Translations under genes and position numbers: made by a program | The notes under the pieces: model-generated | Seen by the model: the letters and a program-made list of their open reading frames with translations, nothing else | Databases searched by the model: none | Told to the model about the DNA's origin: nothing | From: CBDAQA01 sp965198865 | Lineage (GTDB): Bacteria > Planctomycetota > Phycisphaerae > Tepidisphaerales > Tepidisphaeraceae | Length of the DNA stretch: 64,000 nucleotides | NCBI GenBank assembly: GCA_965198865.1 | Contig: CBDAQA010000018.1 | Coordinates: forward strand, 372,001-436,000 | Direction of reading: 5' to 3' | Shown: piece after piece, positions 1 through 10,200 of the stretch | Numbering within the stretch: the stretch's first letter is position 1 | Layout: each line of letters begins with the position of its first letter

Positions 1-1662
1 CTCCGCCGGGCCGAGCGGATCACCGAGCTGTACGAGGAGCTGCGCGCCAGCTACACCCAGCTCGGGTCGGCCGCCAACCTGCTCAGCCAGAGCGAGGAAC
101 GGCTGCGGCTGGCGACCGAGGCGGGGGCGGTCGGCATCTGGGACTGGGACGTCGCCACCGGCCGCGTCGCCCTATCCGAGGAGTACCACCGCCAGGCCGG
201 GCTTGCCCCGGGCGACTTCGGCGGGACGTTCGACGCCTTCCTCGCGACCGTTCACCCCGAGGACCGCCCGCGCCTCACCGATGCGCTCGACGTCGCCCGC
301 GCCGGCCACGGGGAGATCGCCGTCGAGTACCGGCTGCACGCGGCGCCGTTCGCCGACCGCTGGGTGGTCGGGCGCGGCCGGTTCTCCTACGACGCCGCCG
401 GCGCGGCCGTCCGCCTCGTGGGCGTGGCCGTCGACGTGACCGAGGCCAAGGCCGCCGAGGCCGAGCGGGCGCAGCTGCTCGATGCCGAGCGTGCCGCCCG
501 ATCCGAGGCCGAGCGCGCCGGCCGGCTGAAGGACGAGTTCCTCGCCACGCTGTCCCACGAGCTGCGGACGCCGCTGAACGCGATCGTCGGCTGGTCGGTC
601 ATGCTGCGCGGCGCGACGGTCGACAACGCCGACCTGGCCGAGGGGATCGACGCCATCGAGCGCAACGCCCGTGTGCAGGCGCAGCTGGTGGAGGACCTGC
701 TCGACGTCAGCCGGATCATCTCCGGCAAGCTGCGGCTGGACGTGCAGCACGTCGAGCTGGCCTCGGTGGTCGACGCCGCCGTCGTCGCCGTGACGCCGGC
801 CGCGCAGAACAAGCAGGTGCGGATCCTCAAGATTGTCGACCCCCGCGTCGCCGCCGTGTGGGGCGACCCCAACCGGCTGCAGCAGGTGCTCTGGAACCTG
901 CTCAGCAACGCGATCAAGTTCACGCCCAAGGCCGGCCGCGTGCAGGTCGCCGTGGCCCGGGTCAACTCGCACGTCGAGCTCTCCGTGACCGACACGGGCA
1001 TGGGCATCCCGCCCCAGTTCCTGCCCCACGTGTTCGACCGCTTCCGCCAGGCCGACGCGAGCACGACCCGCAAGTACGGCGGGCTCGGCCTGGGCCTGGC
1101 CATCGTCCGCCACCTGGTCGAGCTGCACGGCGGCACCGTCGAGGCGAGGAGCGATGGCGAGGGCACCGGCGCGACGTTCGTCGTCCGCCTGCCGCTCAAG
1201 GCCGCCGAACAACCGGCCGCCGACCCGTTGCCGGGCGGCGACCCCGCCGCCCACGCCGGTGCCCACGTGACGCCATCGCTGGCCGGCGTCCGCGTGCTCG
1301 TCGTGGATGACGAGCCCGACTCCCGCTACCTGGTCCGGCGGATCCTGGAGCAGTGGGACGTGCAGGTCACCACCGCCGGCAGCGCCGCCGAGGCGCTGAC
1401 GGCCATCGCGGCCGAGCGGTTCGACGCCATCGTCAGCGACGTCGGCATGCCCGAGCAGGACGGGTTTGATTTGATCCGCAAGGTGCGGGCGATGCCCGCC
1501 GACGCCGGCGGCAAGACGCCGGCCGTCGCGCTCACCGCCCTGGCCCGCGTCGAGGACCGCCGCCGCGCGTTGCTGGCCGGCTTCCAGATCCACGTCCCCA
1601 AGCCCGTCGACCCGGCCGAACTGCTGGCCGTCGTCGCCAGCTTGGTCGGTCGGACCGGATGA
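1..1662 (+). CDS. Hybrid sensor histidine kinase, 5'-truncated by window edge
   Basis: The frame is open from the first base, so the true start lies outside the window; 553 residues are visible. A short coiled segment is followed by a PAS-3-like fold (about residues 38-145, with WDWD and HPEDR), then HisKA with the phospho-accepting His in SHELRTPLN (codon 556-558). The HATPase domain has N-box NLLSNAIKF and the G-boxes DTGMGIPP and GGLGLGLAI. A C-terminal receiver domain (VVDDEPD, about residues 430-550) has its likely phospho-Asp at codon 1438-1440. No output or DNA-binding domain and no adjacent regulator is seen, so the signal probably passes to an unlinked partner. Stimulus unknown. Confidence 0.93.
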   Translation, partial: LRRAERITELYEELRASYTQLGSAANLLSQSEERLRLATEAGAVGIWDWDVATGRVALSEEYHRQAGLAPGDFGGTFDAFLATVHPEDRPRLTDALDVARAGHGEIAVEYRLHAAPFADRWVVGRGRFSYDAAGAAVRLVGVAVDVTEAKAAEAERAQLLDAERAARSEAERAGRLKDEFLATLSHELRTPLNAIVGWSVMLRGATVDNADLAEGIDAIERNARVQAQLVEDLLDVSRIISGKLRLDVQHVELASVVDAAVVAVTPAAQNKQVRILKIVDPRVAAVWGDPNRLQQVLWNLLSNAIKFTPKAGRVQVAVARVNSHVELSVTDTGMGIPPQFLPHVFDRFRQADASTTRKYGGLGLGLAIVRHLVELHGGTVEARSDGEGTGATFVVRLPLKAAEQPAADPLPGGDPAAHAGAHVTPSLAGVRVLVVDDEPDSRYLVRRILEQWDVQVTTAGSAAEALTAIAAERFDAIVSDVGMPEQDGFDLIRKVRAMPADAGGKTPAVALTALARVEDRRRALLAGFQIHVPKPVDPAELLAVVASLVGRTG

Positions 1663-1685
1663 CCGCCCCGGAGCGGTTAGCCCCG

Positions 1686-3851
1686 TCAACGCGTGAGGTC
1701 GAGCAACCGCGCCACCATCCGTTCCTTCTCGAGCAAGTCGATGGCTACGTCGGGGGCCGCCGCGGGGATCGCGATCGTGCCGGTCGCGATCGCCGTGTGC
1801 AACGTGGCGCCGGTCGGCGACGACAGCGTGAGCGTCATCGTCCGCGTCGTGGCGGCCGTGGCCGTCTCTGCGTCGACGGTCACGCTGATCAACCCGCTCG
1901 TGTTGCCGGCCACGAACGTCAGCGTGCCGCTGACCGCCTGGTAGTCGGTGCCCGCGACGGCCGTGCCGTCCGACGTGGCGAACAGCACGCGCACGGCCGT
2001 CGTGCTCGGCTCCGACATCGTGACCGCGAACGCCAGCGTCGTCGTGAACGTGCTGCTCGCCGTCACCATGGCGCTGGCCACGTTCAGCGTCGGGCCGGCC
2101 GTGAGGATTGTGATCGCGCCGGTCCCGGTGGCCGTGCCCAGCGCCGCGCCGGCCTGGTCCGAGAGGTTGACCGACAGGTAGTGGATGACCATCGATGCGG
2201 CGGTCTGGGCGTCGACGGTGACCGCTATCGACCCCGCCGTCGCGCCGGCGGAAATCGTGAGCGTCCCGCTGGTCGCGACGTAGTCGGTGCCGGCGACCGC
2301 CGTGCCGTTGGCGGTTGCGTAGGCGACGGTCACGTCGGATGCCGCAGCGGCCGATAGCGTGACCGGAAACGTCAGCGTCGTCGTGGACGATGAGCTGGCC
2401 GTCACGGCGGCGTCCCCCACGCTCAGGGTCGGCTGCGCCACGTCGTCGTTCAGGATCGTCCCCACCGCGGTGGCCATCCCCAGCACGGCGTTCGTGGGCG
2501 ACGACAGCGTGAGCACCAACGTCTCGTCCGGCTCGACCGTCGTGTCGCCGTTGACGGTCACGGTGATGGACCCGCTCGTCTGCCCGGCGGCGATCGTCAG
2601 CTCGCCGGTGGTGGCGACGTAATCGGAGCCGGCGGTCGCCGTGCCATCGGACGTGGCGTAGTCCACCGTCACCGGCGACGACGACGGCGCGGACAGCGTG
2701 ACCGTGAACACCATCGGCGTCGTGCCGGCGTTCCCCTCGGTCACGCTGGTGGGGGCGATCGCCAGCGTCCCCAAGGTCGGCGTCGGAGTGGGGGTCGGGG
2801 TCGGCGTTGGCGTCGGCGACGTTGGCGGCGTGATCGTGCCCGTCACGGTCGCCGCGGCCAGCGTGGCGTTGATCGGCGACGACAGGTCCAACGTGAACTG
2901 TTCGGCGTCCGCCAAGGCGGCATCCGCCGTGGTCGCGACCGTCAGCGTGGCCGACGTCTCGCCGGCCGGGACGATGATCGTGCCGTAGGCGATCGTGTAG
3001 TCGCCGATCGTGGCCGTGCCGGGCACGGTCGCGTAGTTGAACGCCACCTCGTCGGTCGCCGGGCCCGAGAGCGTGACGGCGAACCCCTCGGTGCCGCCCG
3101 CGGCGGTCGTCGCATCGGCGACGGTCACCACCGGCTGCAACCCGCCGCCGGTGCGGATCAGCGTGACCGTGCCGTCAAGTCCGGCCGGGTCGGGCGTGGC
3201 CAGCACGGACTTGGTCAGCGCGACGGAGAACGCACGCTGACCCGTCACCGCCGCGTCACCGATGACCGTGAACTTCGCCGACGCCGTCAGCTGGCCGGGC
3301 CGGATGACGACGGTCTTGAAGGCCGCGGCGTAATCGACACCGGCGGTGGCCGTGCCGTCGACGGTGCGCAGCCGAACCGTGACGGGCCGGCTCGACGGAT
3401 TCGACAGCGCGACCATCACGGCCGCCGTCGCCCGCTTGCGGTTGGCCGGCTCGGCCACTGCACGGTCCACGACCGTCACCGTCGGCGGCGGGTCGCTGTC
3501 GAGTATCGTCGCGACGGCGGTGCCGTTGACTTTGTTCCCGTGCGAGACCTTGAGGTGGACGGCGAACGTTTCGGTCGCCTCTGACACGTCGTCGGCCAGC
3601 ACGGGCACGACGAACGTGGCCGACGCGCTACCCGCAGGGATGGTGACGCTGCCGCTGGTGGCGGTGTAGTCCGACCCGGCCTTGGCGGTCTTGTTGGCCG
3701 TGGCGTAGGTGACGACCACGTCGGTCGTCGCCGGCGACGCCAGCGTCGCCGTGAACGTGGCCGCGACGGATCCGGTCGTCGGCTCCGTCACGCCGATCGG
3801 GGCGACGTTGACGGTCGAGAACAGCCGGCGCGGCTCAAGGGTCTGGAACAA
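1686..3851 (-). CDS. Calx-beta repeat protein with N-terminal LEPRRLFS motif
   Basis: A 721-residue protein built of about six Calx-beta-like beta-sandwich repeats, recognised from recurring blocks such as DGTATAGSDYVATTG, VTVNGDTTVEPDET and AVGTILNDD. A Pro-Thr linker (PTPTPTPTP) lies around residues 345-360, between repeats three and four. It begins MFQTLEPRRLFS; this N-terminal LEPR-type motif is common on large extracellular planctomycete proteins, but its role is not established. Calx-beta domains usually bind calcium and occur in adhesins and matrix proteins, so an outer-surface role is inferred. No classical signal peptide is evident. The downstream neighbour at 4042-5916 is a broken paralogue. 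Confidence 0.85.
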   Translation of the reverse strand: MFQTLEPRRLFSTVNVAPIGVTEPTTGSVAATFTATLASPATTDVVVTYATANKTAKAGSDYTATSGSVTIPAGSASATFVVPVLADDVSEATETFAVHLKVSHGNKVNGTAVATILDSDPPPTVTVVDRAVAEPANRKRATAAVMVALSNPSSRPVTVRLRTVDGTATAGVDYAAAFKTVVIRPGQLTASAKFTVIGDAAVTGQRAFSVALTKSVLATPDPAGLDGTVTLIRTGGGLQPVVTVADATTAAGGTEGFAVTLSGPATDEVAFNYATVPGTATIGDYTIAYGTIIVPAGETSATLTVATTADAALADAEQFTLDLSSPINATLAAATVTGTITPPTSPTPTPTPTPTPTPTLGTLAIAPTSVTEGNAGTTPMVFTVTLSAPSSSPVTVDYATSDGTATAGSDYVATTGELTIAAGQTSGSITVTVNGDTTVEPDETLVLTLSSPTNAVLGMATAVGTILNDDVAQPTLSVGDAAVTASSSSTTTLTFPVTLSAAAASDVTVAYATANGTAVAGTDYVATSGTLTISAGATAGSIAVTVDAQTAASMVIHYLSVNLSDQAGAALGTATGTGAITILTAGPTLNVASAMVTASSTFTTTLAFAVTMSEPSTTAVRVLFATSDGTAVAGTDYQAVSGTLTFVAGNTSGLISVTVDAETATAATTRTMTLTLSSPTGATLHTAIATGTIAIPAAAPDVAIDLLEKERMVARLLDLTR

Positions 3852-4041
3852 GTCGGCCTCCAGCGGGTACGAAATCGGTGGCCGACACGGTAGACGTCGG
3901 CCGGATCACTCACAAGCGAAGCTTGCCCGACAAGGGGACGCGCTTGAAGGAAACCCCGAAGTCAGCGGGGCCCGACCCAATCCGCTTACTGCGGGAGTAC
4001 CCTTCGTGCGCGGCTCGTTCCCCGATCGTGCGCGCGATGGC
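3852..4041. other. Spacer between the two Calx-beta paralogues
   Basis: No coding signal is seen. It separates the stop of the interrupted paralogue from the start of the intact one; both are read on the minus strand. No convincing promoter or terminator was found. Confidence 0.5.
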
Positions 4042-5916
4042 TCACGCCGTCAGCACCTGCATCTGCAGCGGGTAGTTGTCGTCGCTGAACCAAGTGGTGC
4101 CGCCGTCGGTGGTGGAGGCCCATTCCCCGGTGAAGCCGGTGCCGGTGCCCGTGGTGCCGTCGGTCCACGCCCAGTTGGCGGTGCCGGTGGTGGCGGTGAC
4201 GACGACCCAGTAGGTCGTGCTGGCCGACAGCGATACCGATCCGGTGAAGGTCGTGTCGGCGACCGCCGTTGAGTAGGAGGATGGCGACGTCAGCGTGCCG
4301 ACCAGCGTGCCCGGCTCCAAGTCGCCATCGGCGTAGATGGCGACGGTGACCGCCCCGCCGGCCGTGACCGACAGCGGGATCGTGACGCTGGTGACCGTGG
4401 TCGCCGCCGCGCCGGTCGTGAAGCTGGCGGCGAGCAGGCTCGTGCCCGTCGGCGCCTCGGTGCTGTCGGTCGTGGCGGAGAGGTTGTCCGACCGGTCGGT
4501 GGACGACGTGCCGCTGGCGGTTGCCACGATGCTGATCATGCCAGTGGCCGTGGCCGTGCCGAGCGTCGCGCCGCTGGCGGACGACAGGGTGCGCGTCAGC
4601 GTCTTCGTCGTCGTCGCGGTGGCCGACTCGGCGTCGACGGTGACGGTCACCGTGCCGGTAGTCGCGCCGGCGGCGATCGTCAGCGTGCCGCTGGCGGCAA
4701 CGTAGTCGGTGCCGGCGACGGCCGTGCCGTCCGACGTGGCGTAGGCGACCGTGACCGCCGACGTCGCCGCCGACGACAGCGTCACCGGGAACGCCAGGGT
4801 GGTGGTGGCCGAGCTGCTCGCCGTCACGCTCGCCGCGGCGACGCTCACGGTTGGCGCGGTCGTGGTCGTGTCATCGTTCACGATCGTGCCGATCGCGGTG
4901 GCGGTGCCCAGCACAGCGTTCGTTGGCGTGGACAGCGTGAGCACGACCGTCTCGTCCGACTCGACGGTGGTGTCACCGTACACGGTGACCGCGACCGTCC
5001 CGGTCGTCTGGCCGGCCGCGAACGTGAGCAGGCCGCCGGTGGCGGCGTAGTCGACGCCGGCCGTGGCCGTCCCGTCCGACGTGGCGTAGTCGACCGTGAC
5101 CGGCACGGTTTGGGCGGCCGACAGCGTGACCGTGAACGTCAGGGTCGCCGTGCCGCTGTCGCCCTCGGTCACGCTGGTCGGGGCGACGCTGACCGTGTCG
5201 GCAAACACGTCGCCGGTACCGAGGATCGTCACGGTGCCCGAGTCGTTGGTCGGCTCGATCGTCGCGTCGGTCGCCCTGGTGATCGCCACGTCGAACGTCT
5301 CGTCGCCGGTGACGGCGGCGTCGCCGATGATCTTGAACGTCGTGGTGCCCGACGTCTGCCCGGCCTTGATGACGACCTTCCTCGTGGCCGACACGTAATC
5401 GGCACCGGCGGTCGCAGTGCCGGCGATCGTGCGGACGTAGACCGTGACGTTCCGGCTCGACGGGTTGGCCAGGTCGACCGTGACCTACGCCGTCGACCGC
5501 TTGCCCGCGGCCGGCTCGGCAACCGTCGTATCCTCAACGGTCACCGTGGGGTTCGGGTCGCTGTCGACGATGGTGGCGAGGGCCGTGCCGTTAATCTTGT
5601 TCCCGGCCGACACATTCAGGTGGACGACGAACGTCTCGTTCGCCTCCGACACGTCGTCGGCCAGCACGGGCACGCTGAACGTGGCCGACGTGCTGCCGGC
5701 GGGGATGGTGACGCTGCCGCTGGTGGCGGTGTAGTCCGACTTGGCCTTGGCGGTCTTGTTGGCGGTGACGTAGCTGACGAGCACGTCGCCGGCGGACGCC
5801 GACCTCAGCGACGCGACGAACGTGGCGCGCGTCGACCCGCTGCTCGGCTCGGTCACGGTGACCGGGGCGACGGTGACCGTCGAGAACAGCTTGCGGAACT
5901 CAAGGCATTCGAACAC
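4042..5916 (-). pseudogene. Calx-beta / choice-of-anchor-like surface protein, broken by in-frame TAG
   Basis: One continuous minus-strand frame of about 624 codons starts MFECLEFRKLFS and is interrupted only by TAG at 5485-5487. The break lies inside a conserved Calx-beta repeat: ...GKRSTA-stop-VTVDLANPSSR aligns with RKRATAAVMVALSNPSSR of the intact paralogue at 1686-3851, without any frameshift. Downstream the frame continues for more than 450 residues with good Calx-beta repeats and a C-terminal domain (SLLAASFTTG...YWVVV...ADG) resembling choice-of-anchor modules. The simplest reading is a recent nonsense mutation; a base-call error or stop readthrough are alternatives. Translation could restart at 5394, but that product would lack the N-terminal motif. 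Confidence 0.8.
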
Positions 5917-5976
5917 GGTGGGCCTCCGGGGCGAGAGAGGGAGGGCGAACGGCGGGGCTGCTCGGGTGGGGGCGGG

Positions 5977-6291
5977 TCAGGTGAGGTAGATGTTGTACGA
6001 GGCGACGGCGTAGAGGCCGTCGTCGGACAGCTTGGCGGTCGTCCGAGTGCCGTCGGTGCGGATGTCCCTCCGCTGCGTGGCGACGTCCAGCCAGAACGGC
6101 CCCTCGGTCTCGCTGGGCGTGGCGGCGGCCGCCGTCGTGGCACCCTTCACGTACAGGCTGCCCAGCTGGCCCGCGCCGGCGAACGCCAGCAGCCCCGCGC
6201 CCCGGCGGAGCAGCGATCGGCGGGACTTGACGAACGTCAACTCGTCCAACGCGTCGTGTACGTGGCCCGGCGTTCCGTGGAGGTCGCACAT
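5977..6291 (-). pseudogene. Remnant of an intradiol ring-cleavage dioxygenase-like protein
   Basis: A 104-residue reading frame with a twin-arginine-like leader (RRSLLRRGAGLLAFAGAG) followed by TPSETEGPFWLD and RRDIRTDGT, which match the N-terminal part of intradiol dioxygenases (protocatechuate/catechol 1,2-dioxygenase superfamily). The central catalytic domain that should carry the two Tyr and two His iron ligands is missing. The last 25 residues (TTAKLSDDGLYAVASYNIYLT) look like the C-terminal tail of the same family, so an in-frame internal deletion is likely. Family lengths are normally above 200 residues. It sits just upstream of the broken Calx-beta gene. Confidence 0.55.
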
Positions 6292-6511
6292 GGGATTCCC
6301 TCGTTTCGGGGCGTTCGCTCACGTTCCGCCGTAACGAGAGGGTTGCCCGCACACGCGAAACCCGCCGCCAGTGAATGACGATTCCCTCAGGTTTCCGCTT
6401 CGAACGACGTTCGAGCGGATCGACCGTGCCGTTTACGATGGATGGGCATCAGGGATGGGCGTTCGCACGGCCGCCTCCACGGCGGTGCGACAACGCGACT
6501 CGTCACGGGGA

Positions 6512-7273
6512 TCACAACAGCTCGACGTGACCCGCGATCACGCGGTGCAGGCGCCGCCGGTCGCGGAGCAGCAGGCGACCGGTGTCGTCGAGCCCCTCGC
6601 ACGTCCCGGTGACGGCCGGCTCATCAGCCCCGCCGGTGACGGTGACGCGCCGGCCGAGCAGCGCGTGGTGCCGGTCGTACTCGCGCAGGGCGGCGACGAA
6701 GGTGCCGTCGTCGCGATGGGCCAGGACCCGGTGCAGGTGCCGGCCGACGGCGACGGCGGCATCGGTCAGGTCGACCGGCCGGCCGGCGATGGCGTTGAGG
6801 CTCGTCACGCGGTCGCCGAGGTGCCGTGGGATGTCGGCCGGGTCGCAGTCGACGTTCAGGCCGACGCCGATCAGGTCGGCCTTGGCGACCCGCTCGCACA
6901 GGAGGCCGGCGAGTTTGCGGCCGTCGTGCAGCAGGTCGTTGGGCCACTTGAGCTGCACGTCGTCGGTGCCGGCGAGCTCGGCGGCGGCGGCGCGAACGGC
7001 GAGGCCCGCCAACAGCGGGACGTGGTGCAGCGCCAGCGACTCGTCGGCCGGCAGGGCGAAGGTGACGGTCAGGCTGCCCCGGCCGGACCACCACGTGTTG
7101 GACCCCCGGCCCCGACCCGCCATCTGGTGCCCGGCCAGCACGACGGCGGGCGCGAACAGCGCGTTCCGCCGTCGCAGGACAGCCGCCCGGTCGTTCGTGC
7201 TGCGGACGCGCGCGACCCAGTGCAGCCGGAACGGCCGGAGGTCGCGGCGCAGTCGTTTCAGGTCGAACGGCAT
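6512..7273 (-). CDS. birA: Biotin--[acetyl-CoA-carboxylase] ligase, monofunctional
   Basis: A 253-residue class I biotin protein ligase that activates biotin with ATP and transfers it to the lysine of biotin carboxyl carrier domains. The catalytic signatures are GRGRGS at residues 53-58, the biotinyl-AMP loop, and KWPND at 109-113, followed by a short SH3-like C-terminal domain. The N-terminal helix-turn-helix of repressor-type BirA is absent, so it should not act as a transcription factor. It starts 20 bp after the pyruvate carboxylase stop on the same strand and is probably co-transcribed with that enzyme, its likely substrate. Confidence 0.93.
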   Translation of the reverse strand: MPFDLKRLRRDLRPFRLHWVARVRSTNDRAAVLRRRNALFAPAVVLAGHQMAGRGRGSNTWWSGRGSLTVTFALPADESLALHHVPLLAGLAVRAAAAELAGTDDVQLKWPNDLLHDGRKLAGLLCERVAKADLIGVGLNVDCDPADIPRHLGDRVTSLNAIAGRPVDLTDAAVAVGRHLHRVLAHRDDGTFVAALREYDRHHALLGRRVTVTGGADEPAVTGTCEGLDDTGRLLLRDRRRLHRVIAGHVELL

Positions 7274-7293
7274 GACGCCCCCGGGTCGCGATG

Positions 7294-10200
7294 CTAACCG
7301 TCCAGCACGACCAACAGGTCCTTGGCCGTCACGACCGAGTTCGGCTGGACCAGGATCTCGGCCACCTTGGCGGCGCGCGGGGCGTACACGGCCGTCTCCA
7401 TCTTCATCGCCTCGATGCTCAGCAACCGGTCGCCGGCACGCACGGCCATGCCGACCGTCACCGCCACGTTGCTCACCTTGCCGGGCATCGGGGCGGCGAC
7501 GTGCTTGGGGTCGTCGGGGTCGGCCTTGGCACGCTTGGCGACCTTCGCCTCGACGGTTCGGTCGGGCACGTCCACCTCACGGGGCTGGCCGTTGAGCTCG
7601 AAGAAGACCGTGCGCAGGCCGTCGGGGCGGGCGTCGCCGGTCGTCAGGTAGCGGAGGATCAGCGTCTTGCCCGGCTCGATCTCGACGCTGATCTCGTCGC
7701 CGCTCTGCATGCCGTACAGGAACGCCGGCGTGGGGATCACGCTGGTGTTGTCGAACGCCTTCAGGTGCCTGTCATAGTCGAGGAACACCTGCGGGTACAT
7801 CAGGTAGCTCATCAGGTCGGCATCGGTGGGGGGGTGGCCCAGCTTGCCGGCCAGCTCCTCGGTGGTCTTGGCCAGGTCGGCCTTGGGCAGCTTGGAGCCC
7901 GGCCGGGCGGTGAACGGCTTCACGCCGGCCGAGGCGAGCACCGCCCGCTGGATCTCCTTTGGCCAGCCGCCCTCGGGCTGGCCGAGGTAGCCCTGCAGCA
8001 TCTCGACCACGCTCTTGGGGAACGCGTGCTTCCGCTTGGGGTCGAGCAGGTCGTCGGCCGACAGGTGGTTCGTCACCATGAACAGCGCCAGGTCGCCCAC
8101 CACCTTGCTGCTGGGCGTGACCTTCACGATGTCGCCGAGCAGCTGGTTGACCGATGCGTAGGCGTCGGCCACGGCGTGCCAGCGCTCCTCCAGGTGCAGG
8201 CTCTTGGCCTGCTGGCGCAGGTTGGTGTACTGCCCGCCGGGCATCTCGTGTTGGTACACCTCGGCCGTGCCGGCCTTCATGCCCTCCTCGAACGGGTAGT
8301 AGGCCGCCCGTACCGATTCCCAGTAATCGCTCAGGCTGTTGAGCGACGGCAAGTCCAACCCGCCGTCGCGCGGCGTGTGGGCGAGCGCGGCGACCAAGCT
8401 GTTCAGGTTCGGCTGGCTGGTCATGCCGCTCATGCTGGCCAGGGCGGCGTCGGCGATGTCGGCGCCGGCGTCGGCGGCGCGGAGGATGCTCGCGGCGTTC
8501 AGGCCGCTGGTGTCGTGCGTGTGGAAGTGGATCGGCACGTCGATCTCCTCCCGCAGCGCCTTCACCAGCGCGAACGCCGCGTACGGCTTGCACAGGCCGG
8601 CCATATCCTTAATGGCGATCACGTGCGCGCCCATGTCCACCAGTTGTCTGGCCAGGCCGACGTAGTACTTCAGGGAATACTTCGTCCGCTTGGGGTCGAG
8701 GATGTCGCCGGTGTAGCAGACGGCCGCCTCGCAGATGCCGCTGGTCTGCTCGCGCACGGTGGCCATGGCCACCTTCATGTTCTCGGTCCAGTTCAGCGAG
8801 TCGAAGATGCGGAACACGTCGATGCCGTGCTCGGCCGATCGTTTCACCAGCTCGCGCACCACGTTGTCGGGGTAGTTGGTGTAGCCGAGGGCGCTACTGC
8901 CGCGGAACAGCATCTGGAACGGGATGTTGGGGATCTTCGCCCGCAGCCGGTCGAGCCGGTCCCACGGGTCCTCCTGCAGGAACCGCATGGCCGTGTCGAA
9001 GGTCGCCCCGCCCCACATCTCCAGGCTGAACAGGTTCGGCATCAGCCGGGCCGTCGCGTCCGCCACGGCCACCAGGTCGTAGGTGCGGAACCGCGTCGCC
9101 AGCAGCGACTGGTGCGCATCGCGCATCGTCGTGTCGGTGAACAGCAGCGGCTTTTGCTTCCGCGCCCACTGGCAGAACTTCTCCGGACCCTCGGCCAGCA
9201 GCCGATCGCGCAGCCCCTTCGGCACCGGCCCCGTCGCGCTGGGTATGATCGGCGTCGGCAGTTCCCGCTTGGGGTCGTACTTGCCCTTGGTGTCGGGGCG
9301 GCCGTTGACGATCACGTCGCCCAGGTAGCTGAGGATCTTCGTTGCCCGGTCGCGCCGCAGCGTGAACCGGAACAGGTCGGGCGTGTTGTCGATGAACGTC
9401 GTGGTCGCCTCGCCGGCGGTGAACGTCGGGTGGGTGATGACGTTCTCGAGGAACGGGATGTTCGTCTTCACGCCGCGGATGCGGAACTCGCGCAGGGCGC
9501 GGTCGGTCCGGCGGATCGCCTCGTCGAACGTCCCGCCCCAGGTGGTCAGCTTCACCAGCAGGCTGTCGAAGTAGGGCGTGATGACCGACCCGCCGAACCC
9601 GTTGCCGCCGTCCAGGCGGATGCTGAACCCGCCCGCCGAGCGGTAGGTCGTGATCCGGCCGTAGTCGGGGATGAACTGGTTCTCCGGATCCTCGGTGGTG
9701 ATCCGGCACTGAATCGCGTGGCCGGTCGTGTGGATGTCGTCCTGCTGCGGGATCGACAGCGGGGCCTCGTGCAGCTTCACGCCCTGCGCCACCAGCAGCT
9801 GGGCCCGGACCAGGTCGATGCCGGTCACCACCTCGGTCACCGTGTGCTCCACCTGGATGCGCGGGTTGACCTCAATGAAGAAGAACTCGTGCTTGTCCAG
9901 GTCGAGCAGGAACTCGACCGTGCCGGCGGCGCGGTAGCCGACCGGCTTGCACAGCCGCACTGCGGCGTCGCAGATCTGGCGCCGCAGGTCGTCGGGCAGG
10001 TTCACGCCCGGCGCGATTTCCACCACCTTCTGGTGCCGGCGTTGGACCGAACAGTCGCGCTCCCACAGGTGGACCAGGTTCCCCTGCCCGTCGCCCAGCA
10101 GCTGCACCTCGATGTGCTTGGCCCGGCCGATGTACCGCTCCAGGAACACTTCTGGCCGGCCGAACGCCGCCCCGGCCTCGCGCTGGCACTCGGCCAGCTT

